64,000 nt of DNA from Myotis daubentonii (GCF_963259705.1 NC_081849.1:62592093-62656092); one strand, 5' to 3'; counted from the stretch's first letter, positions 10,876 to 22,415 are shown. Notes: generated by a model from the sequence alone, not told the origin. A program made the numbers and translations.

Positions 10876-11454
10876 GAGAAGAAGGGCAGAGAAGAACAAA
10901 TAATTAACGATGCTTCTTAATTGGCCAGTGAAGAAGTTGAAGTTACCTCATTGCATTTTCCATAAAATTTTAAATACTTCTTCTAATGCCATAAAAGTAC
11001 TCTTTTATTAGGATATTTGCCCAAGCAAATGAAAAAGTCCCTATGGTTTAAAAAATTAATATAACCAGTTTTATTATCAGCACACGAGTCTCTTGACAGT
11101 CACAAAAGAGGAAGCCTGGGATTGGGTAGAAGGCAATCCTGGCTGAGTCTTTCACAGGCTACTGGTTGACTTTTAACTTGTAACCTTTGGCTGGTCCAAA
11201 GGTTTTTACTTATATAAAGATCTTGATGATGGAAGAATTGCCATTGCTATCCTGTAGGCAATGTCCTATAAGAATCAACTTTTTACAATGTATAGAAAAC
11301 AGAACTTCATATGACAAATGCTAAAACACAAAGAAGCTACGAAAGATCCCATGGTTACCTCGCTGTTGGCTGGCAGCATTCCTACTTGAGCTATGGTAGA
11401 CAAAATGAGTTCACTCTGTTTAAAATATTACCTTTTGTAAATGGTTTTAACACC
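10876..11454. other. Unassigned DNA
   Basis: No gene or repeat recognised in this AT-rich interval. Confidence 0.45.
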
Positions 11455-11609
11455 ATTAGCAGCTAACATTTACTAAATGCTTGCTATATAGCAGGAACTA
11501 TGCTAATTACTCTACATGCAATATTAATTTAGTCATTTCCATAAACATATGAGGGAGATTGGATTATTATTTGAGACAAGCTCAATAAGGCTAATTAAAT
11601 TACCTAAAG

Positions 11610-11661
<52 letters not shown>

Positions 11662-11720
11662 CAGCAAAAGCAATCTACTTCTAACTCCAAGCTATTTAGC
11701 CACTAAACTGCCAACCCAAT
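11455..11720 (-). mobile_element. MIR SINE split by a TA microsatellite
   Basis: MIR landmarks in reverse orientation: AACATTTACTAAATGCTTGC, GGAACTATGCTAATTACTC, then GACAAGCTCAATAAGGC before the TA run, and ACTCCAAGCTATTTAGCCAC after it. The (TA)n tract at 11612-11658 has expanded inside the SINE. Confidence 0.7.
11612..11658. repeat. (TA)n microsatellite
   Basis: About 23 uninterrupted TA units. The length suggests a currently unstable locus. Confidence 0.95.
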
Positions 11721-11901
11721 AGCCTGCCTAAATAGTCCATTTTCAATCATGTTTATCACCTTTTCAATATTGAAATTCTAGATGGAAATACTGGCTGGGC
11801 CATATATAAGCCAGTGGCACTATTCAAAGCAGTTCTTAACTTAAGATTTATGGGCACCTTGCATGTTTATAAGTACTTTAAGGACCTAGAGATTTTATGC
11901 A

Positions 11902-11903
<2 letters not shown>

Positions 11904-11951
<48 letters not shown>
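11904..11951. repeat. (GT)n microsatellite
   Basis: About 23 uninterrupted GT units. Confidence 0.95.
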
Positions 11952-11953
<2 letters not shown>

Positions 11954-12049
11954 AATGCATGGGTGAGTATTTTTTTCTGAGGGAACAGCTTTCATTGAAG
12001 TCTGTGACCCAATAGAATGCTAAGAACAACTTACTTTCTCAATAACTCA

Positions 12050-12180
12050 ATTGTTCTTTGATTTACTAAGTTTCCTGAATATCAACCATGTGGCCGGCAC
12101 TAAGCAAGGGGATACTAAGATGAGTGTTACATAAGGTAGAAGTCCTTTCTGCTATTTATTTTGCAATCAAACTAGCATCA
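12050..12180 (-). mobile_element. Probable L2 3' end fragment, antisense
   Basis: Text such as ATCAACCATGTGGCCGGCAC, then GGGGATACTAAGATGAGTG, resembles the reverse complement of the L2 3' end. Diverged, so orientation and family are moderately supported. Confidence 0.4.
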
Positions 12181-12347
12181 GGAGGCCCCTCCTATCTTTC
12201 CTCATAATTTAGGGTTCCAGAATCTAACTTACATCATGTATTAATTAATTTAAAGCTAAGTTTTAAAATTAATAATGGTAAATATGTTCATTAGTTAATT
12301 ATTTTTTTAAAAGTAGACACCATTTCCCACCAAACAATAAAAGAAGG

Positions 12348-12604
12348 CTGTGTATTAGCTTTTCTTTTCTTTTTTAAAATATATTTTATTGATTTTTTAC
12401 AGAGAGGCAGGGAGAGGGATAGAGAGTTAGAAACATCGATGAGAGAGAAACATCGATCAGTTGCCTCCTGCACACCTCCTACTGGGGATGTGCCCACAAC
12501 CAAGGTACATGCCCTTGTCCGGAATCGAACCTGGGACCTTTCAGTCCACAGGCCGATGCTCTATCCACTGAGCCAAACCAGTTAGGGCTGTATATTAGCT
12601 TTTC
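12348..12604 (-). mobile_element. VES SINE, minus strand, with 17-bp target duplication
   Basis: The SINE body is 12365-12587. On the minus strand it runs from CCCTAACTGGTTTGGCTC through GGTTCGATTCCGGACAAGGG to the AATCAATAAAATATATTTT tail. Flanks CTGTGTATTAGCTTTTC (12348-12364) and CTGTATATTAGCTTTTC (12588-12604) differ at one base. A plus-strand VES begins about 100 bp downstream, giving an inverted pair. Confidence 0.93.
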
Positions 12605-12684
12605 ATAAATTCTATAAATATTCAACCTTCACTTTATTACTTCAGTTTTCTCAAAGAAATCAATCTTTGAAAAAGTTTAAAAAT

Positions 12685-12905
12685 GCCCTAGCTGGTTTGG
12701 CTCAGTGGATAGAGCATCAGCCTGTGAACTGAAGGGCCCCAAGTTTGATTTCAGTCAAGGGCACATGCCAGGGTTGCGTGTCTGATCCCCAGTAGGGGGT
12801 GTGCAGGAAGCAGCCAATCAGTGATTCTCTCTCATCATTGATGTTTCTCTCTCTCTCTTTCTTCCTCTCTCTTCTCTGAAATCAATAAAAACATATATTT
12901 TTTTA
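12685..12905 (+). mobile_element. VES SINE
   Basis: GCCCTAGCTGGTTTGGCTCA at the start, GTGCAGGAAGCAGCCAATCA in the body, a CT tract and GAAATCAATAAAAACATATA at the tail. The B-box region has decayed (AAGTTTGATTTCAG). Candidate target duplication AAAAGTTTAAAAA is A-rich and so only weak. Confidence 0.88.
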
Positions 12906-12959
12906 AAAGTTAAAAAAAAATTTAGCAATAAGATTGAGTCTTTTCATACCAGATTTATT

Positions 12960-13375
12960 TTTCAGGACTTTTTTAGTGTTAAGTAACAGAAACTCAAGCT
13001 TAAATAATAATAGGCATTTATTTAGTCACACACCAGGGCAGATTTTGTTTTAGGAATATGTGAGTCCGGCGTTCAAACAATAGGCTCAAGGTTCATTTCT
13101 CTCTGCATCTTTTGAATAGGCTCTTGCCCTATGGTCTGAGATAGCCCCAGACCCTTATTCTGCCAACATAGCAAACTCAATGGAAAATAACCTTCCCACT
13201 CTCTCAGCAGAGAGGTCACAGCAGTATCTGGATTGGCCTGAGTTAGACATGCTCAGTGCTAAGCCAGCAACTCCAGCAACTATAGCCAAGAACTGCCCAA
13301 GACCATATCATGTGCCCACCTTGGAGCTGGGCTGGGGGAAGAAATTGCCCTACCCAAATAACATAGTATCTTAGA
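12960..13375. mobile_element. Ancient repeat of uncertain family
   Basis: The opening AAGTAACAGAAACTCAAGC resembles the opening of the segment at 54330 (GCAAGTAATAAAAATCCC), and both look like a known diverged mammalian repeat beginning with a GCAAGTAACAGAAACCC-type text. I cannot name the family. Confidence 0.35.
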
Positions 13376-13494
13376 GAATAGAAGGCTTCTGTTACCCTAA
13401 GAGAGGTGAATGGTGCCTCATGGACCAAAGCCATAGGTGCCCATCACACCAACATATGTGCTTTTAGGAAATGGCTTATCAGAACGATCGTCGG

Positions 13495-14012
13495 TCCTTT
13501 ACTCAGTGACAGATGTCCTTCACTGTGTGCGCGGCATTGTTCTAGGCACTGGAGACACAGCCAAACAAAGAGGCCAAGATCCTGCCTTCATGGAGATTAC
13601 ATTCTAGTTAGGAGAGAGAGTCAGTACACAAAGCAGATAAGGAATTACATAGTAAGTCATAGGTGGGAAACATTGTGGAGAAACACAAAGCAAGAGGGAG
13701 GTATAGGGTGTGTCAGAGGAGACAGCGGGGTTCAGTGTATGTGTGGTCATGACGATTTCACTGGGTGACTCTGAACAAAGACTTGACGTCAGTGAGAGGC
13801 GACCATATAGGTGTCAGAGGGATTAGAACCAAGGCAAAAAGAAACAGCATGTGTGAAGGCCCTGAGATGGGAACATGCCTGGTTTATTCAAGGTGTAGCA
13901 AGGAGGCCAGAGGAGCTGAAATTGGGTGAACAGTGGGGGGAGTATTAGAAGCTGAGTCAGAGAGATAATGGCATGCCTTCGGTTTTTACTTTGAGTGAAT
14001 GAAAAGCCACTG
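13495..14012 (-). mobile_element. L2 LINE relic, antisense, 3' part
   Basis: Reverse-complement L2 order from the 3' end: GTTCTAGGCACTGGAGACAC, CTTCATGGAGATTACATTC, GAAGGCCCTGAGATGGGAAC, TAGCAAGGAGGCCAGAGG, TTTTTACTTTGAGTGAATG. This is the 3' UTR and end of ORF2 of an old L2. A VES SINE interrupts it at 14014. Confidence 0.75.
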
Positions 14013-14250
14013 GAGCCCTGGCCGGTGTGGCTCAATGGGTTGGGGTATTGTCCCATACACAGAAAGGTTGCAGGTTCAGTTCCTGGTCAGGGCACATATC
14101 TAGGTTGCAGGTTCGATCCCAGTCAGGGCAGGTGCGGGAGGCAACCAATTGATGTTTCTCTCTCACATCAATATTTTCTTTTTCTCTCTCTCTCCCACCC
14201 TTCCCCTCTCTCTAAAAATTCAATGAATTTATCGTTGGTAAGGATTAAAA
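14013..14250 (+). mobile_element. VES SINE inside L2
   Basis: The long VES subtype: GCCCTGGCCGGTGTGGCTCA head, GGTTGCAGGTTCGATCCCAG B-box region, GGAGGCAACCAATTGATG, CT tract, and a tail ending GTTGGTAAGGATTAAAAAA. Flanks AAAGCCACTGGA (14003-14014) and TAAGCCATTGGG (14252-14263) look like a diverged target duplication of L2 sequence. Confidence 0.88.
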
Positions 14251-14630
14251 AATTAAGCCATTGGGACATTTTAAGTAGTTAAACTCAAATAGGATAATTC
14301 TTGATGCAGGGTTAAGAAAAGGCAGAGTATGGAGCCAGGGCAGAATCAGGGAAACCAGTTAAGAGGATTTGGCAATAATCCAAGTGAGAGATGGTAACTT
14401 GGACCAGGACAGATGCAGTGCAGGTGGTAAATGATGATCAGATTTTGTGCACGTACTAACAGCAGAACTACCAGTTCGTGCTATCTGATTTCTATGCGGT
14501 AGACAAGAAAGGAGAAAGGTCAAGTTCTGTTCCAAGATATTTAAGGATAGATAGTAACTAAGATGGGGAATTTGAAGAAGGAGCAGATTAGGAAATAATG
14601 GGGAAGATTTTAAAAAATTATTGAATCCTA
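14251..14630 (-). mobile_element. L2 LINE relic, antisense, continued
   Basis: Continues the L2 copy across the SINE: GGAAACCAGTTAAGAGG, GCAATAATCCAAGTGAGAG, then ACTAAGATGGGGAATTTG and GAAGGAGCAGATTAGG. These correspond to the C-terminal coding region of L2 ORF2 (reverse transcriptase protein) read backwards, with many stops. Confidence 0.72.
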
Positions 14631-15023
14631 CCAAATGATATACAAATCCATTTTTAAATCCCCAACATTTTCATTCCTGACCCTCTCAAGAAGGCTGAAA
14701 CTAGTCCGGTGCTAGATGTTGTGAGTAAAGCCAAAAAAACCCCCCCAAAACAAAAAACAAAACCTGGTTTACAGGCTGTTTGAGAAGACAAGGTTTACCC
14801 ACAAAGAAGTTTAAGTAATTGGAGAAAATTTCAATAACCATTGAGACAATGATACAAAATATTTTGCATTTAGACTAATTCTGTAACACAATCTTGTAGG
14901 AGTTTAGGTAAGGAAGGTTCAGTTTTTCTGATCAAGACAAAGAAAACATAATTGGGGGAGTTGAGGACTGAAGGAAGAATTTGATTTGGATGGATGGAGA
15001 GGATGGTCTGTACATTTTGTTTG

Positions 15024-15024
<1 letters not shown>

Positions 15025-15067
<43 letters not shown>
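15025..15067. repeat. (GT)n microsatellite
   Basis: About 21 uninterrupted GT units; it accounts for the Thr-His repeat in the minus-strand open frames over it. Confidence 0.95.
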
Positions 15068-15068
<1 letters not shown>

Positions 15069-15124
15069 TAACTTGACTGCGTTTATTTGTGAATAGACTG
15101 TAGAGATGGGCTTCTCCATGGTGG

Positions 15125-15255
15125 CTGCTTGTGGGAATCACCTGGGAAGGTTGCTTTAAACACGATTCTCATTTAATCCATACGGGATGAGTCCTGTGCA
15201 TCATGAGTTCTGAAGGTTTCCCAGCGATTCTCATGGCAGCCAGGGGTGAGGCCCA
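15125..15255. mobile_element. MER5A-like hAT fragment
   Basis: GGGAATCACCTGGGAAGG and TCCCAGCGATTCTCATGGCA-type text match the MER5 MITE family, a mammalian hAT-Charlie derivative. Diverged. Confidence 0.5.
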
Positions 15256-15263
15256 GAGAGTAA

Positions 15264-15443
15264 AGCAGACGTCGGCACACTACAGTGCACGGGCCACGTG
15301 CATCTGCTGCCTACTCTGTGCATAAAGTTTTACAGGAACACAGCCATGCCTGTGTGCTTGCACATTGTCTGTGGCTGCTTTCGTGCTATAACAGCGACAC
15401 TGAGGAGTTGATATCGGACCCAGAAAGCTTTCGCTGACTCCAG
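15264..15443. mobile_element. Second copy of the 10224 hAT-type MER element
   Basis: Shares GGAACACAGCCATGCCTG, CACATTGTCTGTGGCTGCT and AAGCTTTCGCTGAC with the element at 10224-10414. More diverged, and the termini are blurred. Confidence 0.65.
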
Positions 15444-15454
15444 GCACGGTGAGA

Positions 15455-15650
15455 GGGGCATGGGTCCTGGTCTCACACACACTTGGATCTAAATCTGTTT
15501 CTACTGATGAATAGCTGTGTGATGGGCAAGTCCCTCAACGCTCTGAAGCTGGTTTCTCCACCTGCAAAATAAAGATAACAGGAAGATGATGAGGCTCAAA
15601 GGAGATAATCTGGTAAAGACGCTAGCATAGGGCCTGGCATGCGGAAATTT
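15455..15650 (+). mobile_element. MIR SINE
   Basis: Landmarks in order: TAGCTGTGTGATGGGCAAGT, CTCCACCTGCAAAATAAAGA, then AAAGACGCTAGCATAGGGCC and TGGCATGCGG. Confidence 0.75.
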
Positions 15651-16252
15651 TCCAATTTTTGTTGCATTCTTTTCTTTAATCTACAAACTGACCCAACCTC
15701 CCGGAACTTTCCCTCTGCAAAAAAACAGGATTCTTGTCCCACTCTTGCAGCTTTGTGATAGCCTTTATGGGATTCATGCCTCCTCATTGCCCTTCAGGTT
15801 TAAGCGGGCCTTTACACCCTTCAGCAGCTAGGTGCTTTTAAGAGGGGATCAAGATGGACCCACTTTATATTTATATTTTACTGGAGAACAGAGTTTTTGG
15901 TGTGTTCTGGTGTATTTAATGTGTAATATAATAAAAAGGACTTATGTGTCATGTCAAGGGGTACAGCATAAATGATTATGACAAGGGAAATGGAAGATCA
16001 GATGGTGTAACCTCAGCTGACAGCAGAATCAGCATGATGAACGTTCTTGGCTAAAAGAGCCAGCTTTCAAAAGCATCTTCCAGCCTTTCCAAGGAGCTGG
16101 GAGCATGAGCTGTTTCTTAATGAGGACTGACCAACCCAGTTTCTGAGTGTCTCAGGAAATAAGGGACAACTCTTAATTTTTCAGAAAGATTTTAGAAGAA
16201 AGCTACTTGACCAAGGGCAGGGATATGGGAATTGGGTTTGTAGAAGACTCAG
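15651..16252. other. Unassigned DNA
   Basis: Nothing recognised. The minus-strand open frame 15596-15787 partly overlaps the MIR and has no known domain. Confidence 0.45.
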
Positions 16253-16268
16253 CAACACACACACACAC

Positions 16269-16318
<50 letters not shown>
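16253..16318. repeat. (CA)n microsatellite
   Basis: A CA array of about 33 units interrupted once near 16269, running into a C-run and short GCAC units. Confidence 0.95.
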
Positions 16319-16319
<1 letters not shown>

Positions 16320-16434
16320 CACATGCACGCACGCACTATACACAGTTTAGAGAGACAAATAGTTTTATACTCAGCTCTGACTGCTGGTTCTATAAACTAC
16401 TGTCACATGCATGCTGTGTTATTAGCATCTAAAG

Positions 16435-16647
16435 CAGCCGTGGGCAAACTACGGCCCGCGGGCCGGATCCGGCCCGTTTGAAATGAATAAAACTAAAAAA
16501 AAAAAGACTGTACCCTTTTATGTAATGATGTTTACTTTGAATTTATATTAGTTCACACAAACACTCCATCCATGCTTTTGTTCCGGCCCTCTGGTCCAGT
16601 TTAAGAACCCATTGTGGCCCTTGAGTCAAAAAGTTTGCCCACCCCTG
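16435..16647 (+). mobile_element. Young bat hAT MITE, 213 bp
   Basis: The ends CAGCCGTGGGCAAAC and GTTTGCCCACCCCTG are terminal inverted repeats. The exact 8-bp duplication ATCTAAAG flanks it at 16427-16434 and 16648-16655, the hallmark of hAT transposition. No coding capacity. A second copy in the opposite orientation lies at 34971-35184. The perfect duplication points to a fairly recent insertion. Confidence 0.9.
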
Positions 16648-16655
16648 ATCTAAAG

Positions 16656-17853
16656 CCATCATCTCCATGTGCGATCTGCTATTTAGAGAGGGCTTATACC
16701 TGGAAGTGACAGACTCATGAGTTAATGACTTTCATGGGCTCTAGCTACTTTTGCCTACAAAGGCCCCTTCTTTAAAAAAACAAAACAAAACAAAAAACCC
16801 CACCAAATATAACATTTATGATTATATTGGGTTAAAGATGAATGTAATCCAAGCTGGATTGTATATTTTTCTGACTATAAAAGAAATTAAAATTATTTTC
16901 ACAGCCTTCCCCCAAAATACTGTGGGCCCTGGGTACTGTGCCTATTGTGCCTGATGGGGAAGTCAGCCCAGACACACTTTCACAAAGGCACCTATCACAC
17001 CGTTTCAGGAGCCAGCAAGCGCTTCTAACAAGACAAAGTAGGGGCCGCTCATACTGCATTCTGAAATCTGACCATTCAAGTCCCATAATGACTCACAATG
17101 TGTAGGTGGTGGCCAAAGGTGACACTGACCACAGATGATGTCTTCCTGTCTGGATGGGTGTCACACTTTTCACTGTGTCTTCGCAATGGTCCTATCCCTG
17201 AAACCGTCTCCTGGTTACGCTTGTGTAGCCACTCAGAAATAGTGTCGAGAGAAAGAGTGGATTGAAGATGAGGATGATAAAGAGGGTGAGAGTATGGGGT
17301 GTCTGTGCACTGCCACCCGGGAACTGGACTTTCCACTCTCCAGGGACAAGTCAGAGCTAATGACTGAAGAATGTGACCCTCAGACTGTGATGCTAAATAC
17401 CAACTCAAAACAACTTCCTCCCACACCATGACTCAGCCAGGGGAGGCAGCAATCTGGATGTGAGACTGGGCAGTTTGCTGTGTTTCCTAGCAAGGGTCCA
17501 CTTCCCAGTATGCCCCACTTGAATGGGCCTGGGTCACATGTGTCGCTGAGAATGGGGGAGATGAGTTGGTGGTGCAGTGCGTGGTCATGGATCCCTGTTG
17601 CAGAGCCCAGTAGGACAGTGGGGGGTCTTGGCTTCAGCAGCAGCACTTCAGGAAAGAGCAAGAGGAAAGTTTGTGTGCAGGAATCGGGGAAGGCAAGAAT
17701 CATCCTCAGATTCCAGCCCAGCCCTCACCTTGGATGTTAAGAGTAAAATCACATGCCAGGGCCTTGGTGTGGCTACTTGGCTACTGCCCTAGGAACCAAA
17801 TATTTGATGTGGTCAAAGAAAGGATATGAGCTTCATGGTGTATATGTATGCAC

Positions 17854-17886
<33 letters not shown>

Positions 17887-18845
17887 GTATGTATTTTACT
17901 TGGGGGAAGGAGGAGGCTTATAGTGAAAAGATATGAACAAGTTAGGAAGGGAGATTAACTTTAAATTAAATAGAATGTCTTCTAGACTAGCATATCATAA
18001 TTCTCTTTTCTTCACCAGAAGCAGACCTCTAAAAGGCGAGTTGATATAAGGAGATAAATAGAAAGCACTCCTTAGAAAGATTTATGGGAGCAGGAGCAGG
18101 TTGAGGTGTGGAAGGCAACCTCACTAAAGAAGTGGTTGTGTGAATCGATTTACTTCACAGAGTGACTTGTGGAGCTGTTGTTGAGGGTGTTTGTATTTGA
18201 ATAAGAGCTTGTCTCTCTCATCACCCTGCTTCTCTCTCCCAGGAGCCTATAGTGAAGGCACAACTTTTACCTGGGTGATTATAGCTGGTTGTCATGGAAA
18301 CTAGGAGGTGGCACCCAGTTCAGCATTAGGACTTCACAGCAGGATCACAAGAAGGAAGGTGAAGCGCAAGTAGGTTTAATAAGAGACAGGTTAATTAATG
18401 GAACACCAGGGTACAGCTTAAAGAGAAAAGCAACACAGTAGATAAATCCAGGTTTTCAGGACTCTCAAAAGGAATGATGGAAGTCCCAGGCGGTCTGTGG
18501 AAATGTTTTCTTCTCGGTGATCTGTACCATTTGGGTGTGCAGAGGCCAGTTTGCCCAACTTTCTAGATCAAAGGTGGAAACGTTCCAGCCAATTAAATTC
18601 AAAATGTGAAATGGCACAGACGAGACTCTAAAAGATGTTGATGGCTTGCCCAATCCCTGTCTCACCCTGCCCCTGTGTCTCCGGCTGTTTGTGTCCAGGC
18701 TCTTGGAAGGAGTCATTCCCACTGCCCTCACTCTTCCCCTCTCACAGAATACAAGCACAGTGCTTGCCTTTTGTCTCCTCCTTTCCTTGCCTCCTGGCCC
18801 ACTTTCAAGGCCTCTCTTGACGAGCTAACAAAAATTTAAGAGCTA
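16656..18845. other. Unassigned, possibly single-copy DNA
   Basis: Apart from the (GT)n run at 17855-17884 I recognise nothing. The overlapping open frames on both strands between 16832 and 17792 have no known domain and no shared frame preference, so I do not call a gene. Confidence 0.45.
17855..17884. repeat. (GT)n microsatellite
   Basis: About 15 GT units. Confidence 0.95.
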
Positions 18846-19110
18846 CTCTGGCCGGGTGGCTCAGTTAGTTGGAGCATTGCCCCATGTACCAAAAGGGTGC
18901 AGGTTTGATTCCCAGTCAGGGCATATACTTAGATTGCAGGTTCGAACCCCAGCCAGGACATGTATGGGAGGCAACTGATGGATGTTTCTCTCACACATTG
19001 GGGTCTCTCTCTCTCTCTCTCACTCTCTCTCTCTCTCTCTTCTTCCCTGCTTATTCTCTCTCTAAAATTAATAAACATATCCTCAGGTGAAGGTAAAAAT
19101 ATTCAAGAGC
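18833..19110 (+). mobile_element. VES SINE with target-site duplication
   Basis: Body about 18846-19095: GGCCGGGTGGCTCAGTTAG, two B-box-like segments (GGTTTGATTCCCAGTCAGGG and GGTTCGAACCCCAGCC), GGGAGGCAACTGATGGATG, a long CT tract (19006-19040), and tail AAATTAATAAACATATCC with TCAGGTGAAGG. Flanks AAAATTTAAGAGC (18831-18843) and AAATATTCAAGAGC (19097-19110) are similar. Confidence 0.9.
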
Positions 19111-19274
19111 ATCTAGTATCACAGAGTCTGTTTGAATAAAATTTGAAAACACCATTGTATGCTTGTCAGTCCTCAGCTTCTTGGGGAATAGAAAAATCAT
19201 TCTCTCACTGGTTGCCCATTTTAAAACGCTTCCCGACAAATGAAAGATTGATTTGGTCATTTCAAATGTATCAG

Positions 19275-19400
19275 ATTTCATTCCACAAATGCTGAGTGCC
19301 ATTTACTGAACTGGATGCTGTAGGGTTTACTCAAGTAAATAAGACAGATTCCTCCTGTCAGTTAGCCTCCCCTACATGGAAGAAATAAGCTTTTGAAGCC
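19275..19400 (-). mobile_element. L2 3' end fragment, antisense
   Basis: AAATGCTGAGTGCCATTTACT followed by AAATAAGACAGATTCCTCC resembles the reverse complement of the L2 3' end. Diverged. Confidence 0.45.
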
Positions 19401-19582
19401 TGGTGAGGTGCAATCTAAATGGTACACCAGCCTCCTCCTCTGTGTTGAGAGGTGAAGTCACCTTGAGACAGGGCTTTGTGTATTTTTGCTAAATGAGTAT
19501 AGTTGAATTTGGTTCATAAAGATGCATGGCCCCACTCTATTAGATGTGAGTTCTGTTGAGTTTTATGTCAGGGTCTAGAGGT

Positions 19583-19613
19583 TGATGTGGGGGTGGGTGG
19601 GGGCGGGGCGGGG
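19583..19613. repeat. G-rich tract
   Basis: GGGGGTGGGTGGGGGCGGGG-like run with four or more G-tracts on the plus strand; it fits the general G-quadruplex pattern. Confidence 0.75.
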
Positions 19614-20029
19614 AACAGGAGCCAGTCCAGGCAAGAGGTCACTATAAGTCCATCCCCTTGGCAAGGAGATAGAGCCTTACTAACAATGGCTGAGCATGTG
19701 TTTGTGACATATGAGACCTGTGACCTTTTAGCTCAAGCTTAGGTCTTGGCCACAACCATGGAAAAGTATCCATCAAGTGTGTGGGACAAGTGTCCCATGA
19801 GGATCCCATGTAGGAAGAGCCAAAGCAACAGTGGTAATGGGCTGACCAAAGTGACCTCTTTCTCTTGACACTTAGGAGCAGGACTAATGCCTTTGAACTA
19901 AATACTAGTAAGTCCCCAGTTGTTGAACAATTTGGAGCGGAAAAGAGGCCTGAAAGATGACATAATGGACTTTCTGCTAACATAAGCATGTGGGTATTCA
20001 AGCAATTAATTGGATAAATAAAAGACTAA

Positions 20030-20465
20030 AAGTCAAAATCCTTACACTGATCTACAGAATTCCTCACACCTTGCTCTCTCTGACATCATTTCTTGTCAGT
20101 CCAACCAACCCACTCAGCAGCAGGCAAGCTGGCCCCTGCTATTCCTCAAACAGGCTCTCACCTCAGAGCCTTTGCACGTGATGATTCCTATGCCTGAAAT
20201 GCTCTTCCCTGAAAGGTTCTCCCTCATGATCTCATGGCACGCCCCGCCCCACCCACCAGTACTCTCCCTTTTCCCGTTCTTTGCTTTTATCCACAGAATG
20301 AGTCACTGTCTGACATTACATGTTTGCCCATTTGTCACCTCTTAACCCTAATGGATGCAAATGCTACAAAGGCAGGGGCTTTGTTTTGTTTTCTGTTGCT
20401 TCACCAGAATTGTGTTTGGCCCAAAATTGGTACTTAGCAAACACTTGTTGTTGAAAGACTTATGA
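20030..20465 (+). mobile_element. L2 LINE 3' region
   Basis: Sense-strand L2 order: AGAGCCTTTGCACGTGATG, CCTGAAATGCTCTTCCC, AATGAGTCACTGTCTGAC, AAGGCAGGGGCTTTG, then ATTGGTACTTAGCAAACACT and TGTTGTTGAA at the terminus. A long but inactive relic. Confidence 0.75.
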
Positions 20466-20949
20466 ATCTCTTGGTACGCCAAACTGGGCGAGTACGTGTA
20501 TACATGTTACAAAGAAATACCAGCATAAGGTAGGAGCCAAACACCATAAGAGTGAGCCCTCAGAATCTAAGAGAAATGACTCCAACTAAGGGAAACCAAG
20601 GAACAGTTCATGGAGAAGGGACCATTTGATCCTTCAAAGATGGATAGGATTTGGATATTTGGGGGTGGGAGGAACTTCAAGTGAAGGACATAACATGAGC
20701 AAATGCAAAAAGGGATTAGTAATAGCCTTCAAGTTTGTCCTTGGATTTATTATATTAGTCAGTGTTTTCATGCTGCTTACCATTAAAAAAAATCAAAATT
20801 ACTGAATGACATGACTGACATCACTCAACTTTTGATTCAGATATAACCAGCCTTTCACTGGAATTTATTCTTGAGCAAAGTTAAATTGCCTTTTATTTTA
20901 CTGATATACTTGAATTTAATTCAAATTAATGAAGATAATATTTTGCATA

Positions 20950-21150
20950 GTATTTATCAGTAGTAATGTATTGCTTACTATAAGCTGGGCACTGTACTGA
21001 TCACTTCCTATACAATGTTTGACTTAACCTTTTAAAAAGCCTTAGGAGGGGAGCATGAATATTACTTCCCATTTACAGGTCAGAAAACTAAGGCAGGGAG
21101 ATAGTAAGTAGCTTGTCCAGTTCCACATCTAGTACATGATAAATTCAAAT
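20950..21150 (-). mobile_element. MIR SINE
   Basis: Reverse MIR text: GCTGGGCACTGTACTGATCA, CCCATTTACAGGTCAGAAAA, CTAAGGCAGGGAGATAGTAA, AGCTTGTCCAGTTCCACATC. Confidence 0.75.
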
Positions 21151-21245
21151 GTTTCAGCAGTGTCTGTCGGACACTGGAGCCTATTCTTTTAAGTCAACGA
21201 AGTTAATTTTCAATGCAACAGAATAAACTGAATTTTTTAAAAACC

Positions 21246-21494
21246 AGCTCTTTGCCCTGACCAGTTTGGCTCAGTGGATAGAGTGTTGGCCTGCGGACTG
21301 AAGGGTCCCAGGTTCGATTCTGGCCAAGGGCATGTACCTCGGTTGCAGGCACAACCCCAATAGGGGCTGTGCAGGAGGCAGCTGATCGATGTTTCTCTCT
21401 CATTGATGTTTCTAACTCTCTATCCCTTTCCCTTCCTCTCTGTAAAAAATCAATAAAATATATTTAAAAACACACACAAAACAGCTCCTTTTAG
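21246..21494 (+). mobile_element. VES SINE, well preserved
   Basis: Body about 21254-21478. The tRNA-like promoter is clear: TTGGCTCAGTGGATAGAG (A box) and GGTTCGATTCTGG (B box), then CAGGAGGCAGCTGATCGATG, CT tract and AATCAATAAAATATATTT. Flanks AAAACCAGCTCTTT and AAAACAGCTCCTTTT form a diverged target duplication. Confidence 0.92.
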
Positions 21495-22254
21495 CTAGAG
21501 CAAAGAATACAGAGAAGGGAGCAATGGATAAGATGGCCTGAGTGCTTAGATTTCTAAAGGCCTTGCTTTCTGGTTACTTTACTCTCTGGAAAATAATGAA
21601 TTCCAATCCTATAAAGTCTGTAATGATACAGCAGAGGCTGGTATGTAAAACAGGTACGAAGGCAGAGCCAGTCAGGCAGGACAGGGGAGCAGGCTCCCAG
21701 GCCCACACCCCACATCCACCTCTGTGAACCCCTAAGGCACGGCTGCTCAGAGCCTGGAAACTGCTGCTCTAAAAATAGGGAGCTATTAGAGGCGTTGTCT
21801 CATGGGCTGGGGATAGGCCAGATTAGAGCTACGCGTCAAAAAAGATAAATCTGGCAACTGAAAGACAAATTGGAGAGGGAAGGGACCAGAAACAGGAAAC
21901 CCAAGTATGAGACTCTTGCCATGTCTAAATGAGAGGTCATGGAAATCATAGCTAGGCAGGCCTGACCATGAATCGTGACTTCATGAATTAGGAAAGTGGC
22001 TGTGAGGGAGAAGAGCAGGTTGGGTGGTAGGATTGGGGAAATCCACTCAGGCAGCAGGTGTCCAAATGGGCACCATGAGTTCAGGCTTGACTCGTGTGGG
22101 GGCCAGCATCCCTGAGGCAAGAACATCTGAGCTTCTAGCAACACTGAAGGACAGGTAGATGTTCCCTGGTTCTTCCCTTCCAGTTTTCTGCAGGATCCGA
22201 GCCCGCAGTATGGGGTGTGGGAAATCTAGAAACAGCTACGCTGTTCTAATTCCT
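21495..22254. other. Unassigned DNA
   Basis: No gene or repeat recognised. Confidence 0.45.
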
Positions 22255-22415
22255 TGCGTGGTTGTTAATTGAAGCCTGGTTTTCCCTACTGGACTCTGAG
22301 TCGCCTGAGGACAGGAAGCATACCTGCTCTGGCTCACCTGTAACCCCTGCTTAAAGTGTATTGCCCTGCAGAGAATACGCATTCCAGAAATACTTGTTGA
22401 ATGAGTCCATGAACA
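22255..22415 (+). mobile_element. L2 3' end fragment
   Basis: CCCTACTGGACTCTGAGTCG, CTGAGGACAGGAAGCATACC, GCCCTGCAGAGAATACGCAT and ATACTTGTTGAATGAGT follow the order of the L2 3' terminus. Confidence 0.65.

Noticed and set aside
14919..15141. Minus frames with Thr-His repeats
   Set aside because: They are translations of the (GT)n microsatellite.
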